A model generated the notes under the pieces. That model was not told where the DNA came from. It worked only from the letters and a program-made list of their open reading frames with translations, and did no database searches. The translations under genes were made by a program, and so were the position numbers. A DNA stretch of 48,495 nucleotides from contig VBLU01000083.1 in the NCBI GenBank assembly GCA_005879065.1, forward strand, positions 1 through 48,495, given 5' to 3'. Positions 41,339-48,495 of the stretch are shown here, piece after piece; position 1 is the first letter of the stretch; every line of letters starts with the position of its first letter. The stretch is from Methanobacteriota archaeon. Its GTDB lineage: Archaea > Thermoplasmatota > Thermoplasmata > RBG-16-68-12.

Positions 41339-41427
41339 ATCCGATCAAGGAACTTGCCGACGACCCCGGATCCCTGCGAATTGCGGTCATTCGCGAGCAG
41401 GGGTTGCCGCCGCGATTCCGTCACTAG
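41335..41427 (+). pseudogene. 30-codon stub coupled to the kinase-like gene
   Basis: ATGA overlap with the kinase stop, then MNPIKELADDPGSLRIAVIR and EQGLPPRFRH before TAG. The SLRIAVIREQGLPP pattern looks like the first beta strand of a GT-B or Rossmann enzyme. I read it as the 5' remnant of a larger, possibly glycosyltransferase, gene that has been deleted; the 200 nt that follow hold no continuation. A genuine small peptide cannot be excluded. Confidence 0.4.
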
Positions 41428-41629
41428 GCCGTGCAATCGCTGCCTCCGTCCCAACGATTCCATACATGACCGACTCTCGGCCCCCGAATGTCGTCTTGTG
41501 GACTGCCGCTGCCCGAGACTGTGGAGACCGTCCGCTTATCCGTGGTGCAATGTGGTCCCTCTTGTACCAGACCCGAATGCATCCGGTGCCGCAGCCTTGA
41601 TGCGGCCGACCTCCTCCCGTCGGCGGAGC

Positions 41630-43180
41630 ATGAAGGGAATGTCCGGCGCATTCCCCGGATGGGTCAGGGCGCCGAATGGACGACGGCGTACGAGTCAGTC
41701 CTCTGAGCATACTGACCTCGGGTCAGGATTGCGTGCCTTCAAGGGACGGATCGTGGGGGTCAATAACCGGCTCCCGGCCGCCTCCCAACCAACGAATCTC
41801 GGCGACGACCTTCTGGAAGAAGTGAGGAAATCGCTCAAGCGTCTCAAGGTCCTCGAAGGTCTGAAGGCAGACCGGGACCCAATCCTGACGCCGATCACGA
41901 CTCCGGACGACGACCCTCCAGAGCCTTCGGCACCCGAGAAAGAGGACTACGGGAGCCCCGTCGCACGGCCTTCGAAAGTCATTGCGACTCTCCTGGTCAC
42001 TCTCGTCATTGCGAGCTCGCTCGGATGGGTCCTCTTCCTCTCCCACCCCGGAACGGTGCCTCGAAACGCGTTCGATGTCCTAGGACCTCGATGGAAGGAC
42101 GAATCCGCCACACACTTCACGTTCGCGGCATCCGCCGATTTCGGGGGCCTCGACAACAGTGATTCGATGGCGCTCGCGATCCGGGCCCGAGTTATGCCGG
42201 AACTCGTCATCGTCCCCGGAACCCACGATATGGGCGGGAGTGGAGGCGGAAACATATCCCGGTACGTGAAGAACTGCCCATATCCTCTATCCTCGGCGGT
42301 CATGCCCGGCCCAGGTACCCCCGGGTACGGTTTCGAGTATTACTTCGATTACCCGACGGAAACGCCCCTCGCACGGTTCATCATGATCTCTCCCGGCCTC
42401 GGAGGTGGACTGAAGTACAATTATAGCGAGGAGTCAGCCCATACGGAGTGGATCGAGGATGTCGTGGACAATGCGCGAGATCAGAGGATCCCGTGGGTCA
42501 TCGTCGGGGGACATGCGGACTGCATCACGGTCGGAAGGAAGGACCGCTGTTCGATGGGTCAAGAGCTCTTCGACGAGATCGTCGGAGCCAAGGTGGACCT
42601 GATCCTGGCCGGCCATGACCATGCATACGCTCGGAGCAAGCAGCTCAAGGAGTCTGACTCCTGTAAGTCTGTCAACTCCACCGGCCCGGTTCAGCCATCC
42701 TGTATCGTCGAAGATGGATTGCACGGGGCGTATCCGAAGGGCAACGGGACGGTGGTGATCACCCAGGGGGTCGGAGGGGATGACCTCGACAACGTCGTGC
42801 TTAACGACACCGACCCCCAAGTTCGGTACTTCGTCGAAGCGATGGGCCAGAACGCGAATACGGAGGGCGCGCTCCCCGGGTTCGGGTCCGTGTTCTACAC
42901 CGTGACGGCGAATTCGATTTCCGCGAGAACCGATTTCTGTTTGCCCGGGTCGGTTTCGCCGGACGGACAGTGCACCGCAGATACCGGTCGTGTGTTCACA
43001 GATCGGTTCTCCATTTCCGACCGGGTCGGCGATCCGGGTCTGTCTCCCGCGGGAGGGTCGGACCCTCAGGCTCCGAATGCTTTGAACGAGTACAGCCTCC
43101 TTGTCGACGCGCTCGTGCAACGAATGTCGCTGCCGGAATCCTGGCAATCCTTCGTTGCTCGCGAAGAGCCGCGGCAATAA
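41630..43180 (+). CDS. Membrane-anchored metallophosphatase B, lacking the GDxGY motif
   Basis: A 516-residue paralogue of the gene at 32520. Same order: cytoplasmic helix DDLLEEVRKSLKRLKVLEG, membrane helix (about 117-137), then the outside phosphatase domain. Shared blocks are RWKDESATHFTFAASADFGG, GYGFEYYFDYPTETPLARFI, IVGGHADCIT and LAGHDHAYARS; GTHD is in the Asn/His motif position. Compared with copy A, about 28 residues including GDLGYTTS are missing: IRAR joins VMPEL at about 42190. The frame is kept. A metal ligand is therefore lost, so activity is doubtful. ATG 41630 is used because MKGM matches the start of copy A. Confidence 0.82.
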   Translation: MKGMSGAFPGWVRAPNGRRRTSQSSEHTDLGSGLRAFKGRIVGVNNRLPAASQPTNLGDDLLEEVRKSLKRLKVLEGLKADRDPILTPITTPDDDPPEPSAPEKEDYGSPVARPSKVIATLLVTLVIASSLGWVLFLSHPGTVPRNAFDVLGPRWKDESATHFTFAASADFGGLDNSDSMALAIRARVMPELVIVPGTHDMGGSGGGNISRYVKNCPYPLSSAVMPGPGTPGYGFEYYFDYPTETPLARFIMISPGLGGGLKYNYSEESAHTEWIEDVVDNARDQRIPWVIVGGHADCITVGRKDRCSMGQELFDEIVGAKVDLILAGHDHAYARSKQLKESDSCKSVNSTGPVQPSCIVEDGLHGAYPKGNGTVVITQGVGGDDLDNVVLNDTDPQVRYFVEAMGQNANTEGALPGFGSVFYTVTANSISARTDFCLPGSVSPDGQCTADTGRVFTDRFSISDRVGDPGLSPAGGSDPQAPNALNEYSLLVDALVQRMSLPESWQSFVAREEPRQ

Positions 43181-43286
43181 TTCTCGACTCCGGCTGCAGC
43201 AGTGCAGAAACGGTTTCGTGGTCTCTTCACCGAAAACCCCGAATGAAGCGGCGTTGTCCTGAGGAATGATTTGCAGAGCCCAGGGT

Positions 43287-43295
43287 TCATATCGT
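43287..43295 (+). promoter_or_regulatory. BoxA promoter of the epimerase gene
   Basis: TTCATATCG, centre about 28 nt before ATG 43318. It is similar to the element at 40114-40122. Confidence 0.5.
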
Positions 43296-43317
43296 GCTTG
43301 CCCATTCGGACGACGTC

Positions 43318-44379
43318 ATGCGAATCGACTTGATGGAATTCCTTCCGGTCACCCTCCAGAGGAAAGAGACATTCACGATCGCTCGTAGTTCGTCCGCGAT
43401 CTCGGAGGCCATCTTCCTCGGCGTGCATTCGGGAAAGCGGACGGGACACGGGGTCGCGGTCCCGACCGACGTGACGCGCGAGAATGTCCATTCCGTCTTG
43501 AACACGCTCCAGGGTTTCGCGCGAACGTTCGGAGGCGTCGAATTCGAGAAGCCCTTCCAACTTCAGGAACGGATGGACAAGTTGGCCGCGAACCAACCGA
43601 GCGCTCGAGCGGCCGTGGAGATGGCCTTGTTCGACCTATCGGCGCAGGCGGCAGGCATGCCGCTGTATGCCTATCTCGGCGGGCGCCGGGACCGGATGCT
43701 GACCGACATGACGGTCGGGATCATGGCTACGGACGCCGCGGTCGACCGCGCCCGTCGCTGGGCGGGAGTCGGGTTCCGCGCACTCAAGATCAAAGTCGGC
43801 AGGGATTGGAAAGCCGATGTGAAACGCGTAAAGGCAATCCGCGATGCGGTGGGTAAGGACATCGAGCTCCGAGTCGACGGGAACCAGGGGTATTCCTGGA
43901 GCGATGCATTGTCCTTTGCGCGGAACGCCCGGAACGAAGGGGTCGCTTTCTTCGAGCAGCCGGTCTCCGTCAATGACTGGGAGGGGATGCGCGCACTCAC
44001 GGAATCCTCCCCGATCCCGATCATGGCGGATGAGATGGTCCTGACGCCGGACGATGTGAAGAAACTTCGGTGGAGCAACGCCGCCCGGGCCGTGAACATG
44101 AAACTGATGAAACACGGGGGGATCCTCCGCTCGATGGAGGTGAACACGCTTTGCGAGGCGGCGGGATATCCGACGATGGTCGGATGCATGGGGGAGCCGC
44201 AGCTCTCCGTCGCCGCCGGACTCCATTTCGCGTTGGCGCAAAAGAACGTCCGCTGGCTCGACCTCGACTCCCATTTCAAGTTCTCGTCCGATCCCACGTC
44301 CGGCCTGCGGTTCGACAAGGGTGAGCTCGTCGCACCGTCGAAACCGGGTCTCGGTATCGACGTGAAATTCCCGACGTGA
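43318..44379 (+). CDS. Enolase-superfamily dipeptide epimerase-like enzyme
   Basis: Enolase superfamily, muconate-lactonizing-enzyme subgroup, 353 residues. Catalytic Lys pair FRALKIKVGRD, metal ligands ELRVDGNQGY (Asp), FFEQPVSVND (Glu) and PIMADEMVLTP (Asp), and the second-half Lys in RAVNMKLMKHGGI. The C-terminal RWLDLDSHFKF resembles the DxD motif that holds the dipeptide amino group in L-Ala-D/L-Glu epimerases. The exact dipeptide is unknown. Leaderless ATG 43318 is supported by the BoxA. The stop (44377-44379) directly abuts the convergent gyrA stop. Confidence 0.87.
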   Translation: MRIDLMEFLPVTLQRKETFTIARSSSAISEAIFLGVHSGKRTGHGVAVPTDVTRENVHSVLNTLQGFARTFGGVEFEKPFQLQERMDKLAANQPSARAAVEMALFDLSAQAAGMPLYAYLGGRRDRMLTDMTVGIMATDAAVDRARRWAGVGFRALKIKVGRDWKADVKRVKAIRDAVGKDIELRVDGNQGYSWSDALSFARNARNEGVAFFEQPVSVNDWEGMRALTESSPIPIMADEMVLTPDDVKKLRWSNAARAVNMKLMKHGGILRSMEVNTLCEAAGYPTMVGCMGEPQLSVAAGLHFALAQKNVRWLDLDSHFKFSSDPTSGLRFDKGELVAPSKPGLGIDVKFPT

Positions 44380-46890
44380 TTAGGACTCGGCTTTTTGATC
44401 AGGCGGGGTCGCGGCGTCGGCGACGGCGGTCTCTTCTTCCGTCGGTCGGACGAGGCGGACCACGGCGGTGACCTTGTCCCCCTCGCTCAAACGTTGGATG
44501 CGGACGCCGCGAGCCGCGCGCCCGGTCTCACGGATCTCCTCGACGGGACACCGGATCACGATCCCTCCGACCGTGGTCACGAGGAGTTCGTCGATCGGCT
44601 CGACTTCGAGCACGGCGACGACGGGACTCTGTGCGGTCTTCATGTTCGTGGTCTTCACCCCTTGGCTCCCCCGGCGGGTCTTGCGGTATTCGCCGACCTT
44701 GGTCCTCTTCCCATACCCGCTCTCGAGGACCGTGAGGAGTTCCGTCTCCTCGCTCTTGACGAGGGCCATGGACACAACGCGATCTTCCTTTCGCAGACGC
44801 ATCCCACGTACGCCCGCCGCGGTCCGGCCCATCGCGCGGACCTCGCCGAGGCTGAAGCGGTTCGCGGAGCCGCCGGCCGATGCAAGGATGACCTCCGGGT
44901 CGCCGTCCGCGATCCGGGCCTCGACGAGCTCGTCGCCGTCGTTGAGCGCGATGGCGCGGATGCCTCGGACGTTCGGGCGCTTGAATGCGTCGAGGCGGGT
45001 CTGCTTGATCTTGCCGAGCTTCGTCGCAAACACGATCGTCCGCTTCGGGTCGAACTCTCGCACCGCGATCATGTCGAGGATACGCTCCCCGGGCTCGAGT
45101 CGCGGCAGGAGGTTCACGATCGGTTTCCCCTTCGCGTACCGGCTGCCGACCGGGATGCGGTAGGTCTTGAGCCAGTAGCACTGGCCCTTGCTCGAGAAGA
45201 ACAGGATGTAGTCGTGGCTCGACGCGGTGAAGAGGTTGACGACGAAGTCCTCCTCCTTCGTCTCCATGCCGGTCACGCCCTTGCCTCCGCGCCGTTGCGT
45301 GCGGTAGACGGTCGCCGGCACACGTTTGATGTATCCCGTGTTCGTGATCGTGACCACGACGTTCTCCTCGGGAATCAGATCCTCGACTTCCATGTCGTAG
45401 GCTTGGAGTTCGACCGTCGTGCGGCGGTCGTCGCCGAACTTCTCCTTCACCTCGAGGAACTCGGTCTTCAAGATGCCTAGGACCCGATCCTTCGACGCAA
45501 GGATGGATTCGAGGTCCTCGATCTTGTGGTTCAGGTCCGTCTTCTCCCTGCGGAGCTTTTCGATCTCGAGTCCGGTGAGCTGACGCAACGTCATCCCGAG
45601 GATCGCCTTCGCCTGGTTCTCGCTCAGGAGGTATCGGTTCATGAGGCCCGCTTGGGCTTCGTCCGCGTCTCGCGCCCGTCGGATCAGCCGGATCACTTCG
45701 TCGAGGTGGTCGACCGCCGTGATGAGGCCCTCCACGATGTGCAACCGTTCGCGCGCCTTCCGGAGGTCGAACTCCGTCCGCCGTCGGACCACGACGACTC
45801 GGTGGTCGATGAACGCCTGCATCGATTCCTTCAAGGGCAGGACCTTCGGCTGTCCGTCCAAGAGGGCGAGGTTGATCACGCCGAAGGTCGTCTCCATCTG
45901 GGTGTGGTGGTACAATTGGTTCAGCACGACGTCTTCCACGGCGTCGCGCTTCAGCTCCAAGACGATCCGCATCCCTTCCCGGTCGCTTTCGTCGCGGAGG
46001 TCCGTCACGCCGTCGATCCGTTTCGACTTGACGAGCAACGCGATCGATTCGACGAGGGCGGCTTTGCTGACCATGTACGGGATTTCCGTGATCACGATTC
46101 GCACTCGGTCGTGGCCCGCCTCTTCGTAGTTGGCCCTCGCGCGAATCCGGATGAGTCCGCGGCCGTCTCGATACGCGTCTGCGACCCCCTCGGCTCCGTA
46201 CAGGGTCCCGCCGGTCGGGAAGTCCGGTCCTCGGATCGGCCCTGTCTCCGGATTGTAGAGGTCGATGAGCCCCGCGTTCGGGTTGTCGATCAAGATGATG
46301 AGCGCGTCGACGATTTCACGTAGGTTGTGGGGCGGGATGTTCGTCGCCATGCCGACGGCGATGCCGCTGGAACCGTTCACGAGGAGATTCGGGAACTTCG
46401 ACGGGAGGACGGTCGGCTCCTTCAGCGTCCCGTCGAAGTTGTCCATCCAGTCGACCGTGTCCTTCTCCAGGTCCTCGAGCATCGCCTCCGCGGTCTTCGC
46501 GAGCCGGCATTCCGTGTACCGCATCGCGGCGGGCTCGTCCTCCGTGCTCCCCCAGTTTCCCTGCCCGTCGATCAGCGGGTAGCGGAGGGAGAAGCTCTGG
46601 ACCATCCGCGCCAGGGCGTCGTAGACCGCGAGGTCTCCATGCGGATGCCATTTTCCAAGGCACTCTCCGACCACCCGAGCAGCCTTCTTATGTTGTGAGC
46701 CGGAGCCCATGCCGAGCTCGTTCATCGCGTGCAGGATCCGCCGTTGGACCGGCTTGAGTCCGTCGCGCACGTCAGGCAATGCCCGCCCGACGATGACGCT
46801 CATCGCGTAGTCGATGTAGGATCGGTGAAGTTCGTCCTCGATCGGCTGCGGCGTCACACGAGGACGAGGTTCCTGGGCTTCCTCTGGCAT
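44380..46890 (-). CDS. gyrA: DNA gyrase subunit A
   Basis: Breakage-reunion subunit of bacterial-type gyrase, 836 residues. The catalytic Tyr is in [10 protein letters not shown] (about 125), with [10 protein letters not shown] before it and [22 protein letters not shown] after. The C-terminal wrapping domain carries the GyrA box [11 protein letters not shown], which distinguishes gyrase from topoisomerase IV. In the quinolone region [10 protein letters not shown], the residue equal to E. coli Ser83 is Leu (87) and Asp (91) is kept. Archaeal gyrases were acquired from bacteria. It starts 7 nt after gyrB on the same strand, as one operon. Confidence 0.95.
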   Translation of the reverse strand: MPEEAQEPRPRVTPQPIEDELHRSYIDYAMSVIVGRALPDVRDGLKPVQRRILHAMNELGMGSGSQHKKAARVVGECLGKWHPHGDLAVYDALARMVQSFSLRYPLIDGQGNWGSTEDEPAAMRYTECRLAKTAEAMLEDLEKDTVDWMDNFDGTLKEPTVLPSKFPNLLVNGSSGIAVGMATNIPPHNLREIVDALIILIDNPNAGLIDLYNPETGPIRGPDFPTGGTLYGAEGVADAYRDGRGLIRIRARANYEEAGHDRVRIVITEIPYMVSKAALVESIALLVKSKRIDGVTDLRDESDREGMRIVLELKRDAVEDVVLNQLYHHTQMETTFGVINLALLDGQPKVLPLKESMQAFIDHRVVVVRRRTEFDLRKARERLHIVEGLITAVDHLDEVIRLIRRARDADEAQAGLMNRYLLSENQAKAILGMTLRQLTGLEIEKLRREKTDLNHKIEDLESILASKDRVLGILKTEFLEVKEKFGDDRRTTVELQAYDMEVEDLIPEENVVVTITNTGYIKRVPATVYRTQRRGGKGVTGMETKEEDFVVNLFTASSHDYILFFSSKGQCYWLKTYRIPVGSRYAKGKPIVNLLPRLEPGERILDMIAVREFDPKRTIVFATKLGKIKQTRLDAFKRPNVRGIRAIALNDGDELVEARIADGDPEVILASAGGSANRFSLGEVRAMGRTAAGVRGMRLRKEDRVVSMALVKSEETELLTVLESGYGKRTKVGEYRKTRRGSQGVKTTNMKTAQSPVVAVLEVEPIDELLVTTVGGIVIRCPVEEIRETGRAARGVRIQRLSEGDKVTAVVRLVRPTEEETAVADAATPPDQKAES

Positions 46891-46897
46891 GCTCCTC

Positions 46898-48495
<1,598 letters not shown>

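Overview
The window is a GC-rich archaeal chromosome segment. Archaeal information-processing genes (rtcB, aIF5A, Nop5, Csl4, aIF1A-Rio1-Pno1, HerA, a TPD-family nuclease) and archaeal metabolism (pantoate kinase beside CoaBC, a cis-prenyltransferase) lie beside a bacterial-type DNA gyrase and an aerobic haem-copper oxidase fragment. This mix best fits Thermoplasmatota (inference from gene content; no search was run). Many genes start 24-33 nt after a TATA-like BoxA with no Shine-Dalgarno, so leaderless mRNAs look common.

Layout. 0-4.8 kb: the 5' end of rtcB, a candidate structured ncRNA, then a leftward run of agmatinase, aIF5A, nop5, mtnA and three small proteins. 4.9-6.6 kb: tRNA-Val(CAC), oxidase subunits IV and III, and a small membrane protein divergent from a Ras-like GTPase. 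6.6-12.4 kb: rightward GTPase, METTL5-like methylase, csl4, a 54-residue protein, glyA, an E1-like adenylyltransferase, a ThiI-type PP-loop protein and a small partner. 12.4-14.3 kb: leftward tail-anchored protein and uppS. 14.5-24.6 kb: TPD nuclease, aIF1A, rio1, pno1-like KH protein, ppdK, a PrsW-like protease, an FAH-family enzyme, a broken tmk and herA.

24.9-34.1 kb holds the most unusual block: two tandem glycosyltransferases, two APH-fold phosphotransferases and an ABC exporter, joined mostly by 4-nt stop/start overlaps, followed by a membrane-anchored extracellular metallophosphatase. A reduced, apparently decaying second copy (pseudokinase-like protein, 30-codon stub, second metallophosphatase with a deleted metal motif) lies at 40.1-43.2 kb. 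I read the first as an undescribed cassette that builds, phosphorylates and exports a small glycosylated product, with a surface phosphatase. Between them are DUF357, the CoA genes (pantoate kinase, frameshifted coaBC), folC, nth and an M20 peptidase. A dipeptide-epimerase-like gene and leftward gyrB-gyrA close the window.

A caution for any user: four genes (uppS, tmk, metallophosphatase B, gyrB) each lack a block of roughly 20-40 codons exactly at a conserved catalytic motif, three of them in frame, and coaBC carries a 1-nt frameshift. This may be real decay or assembly error. Read mapping across the junctions would decide.
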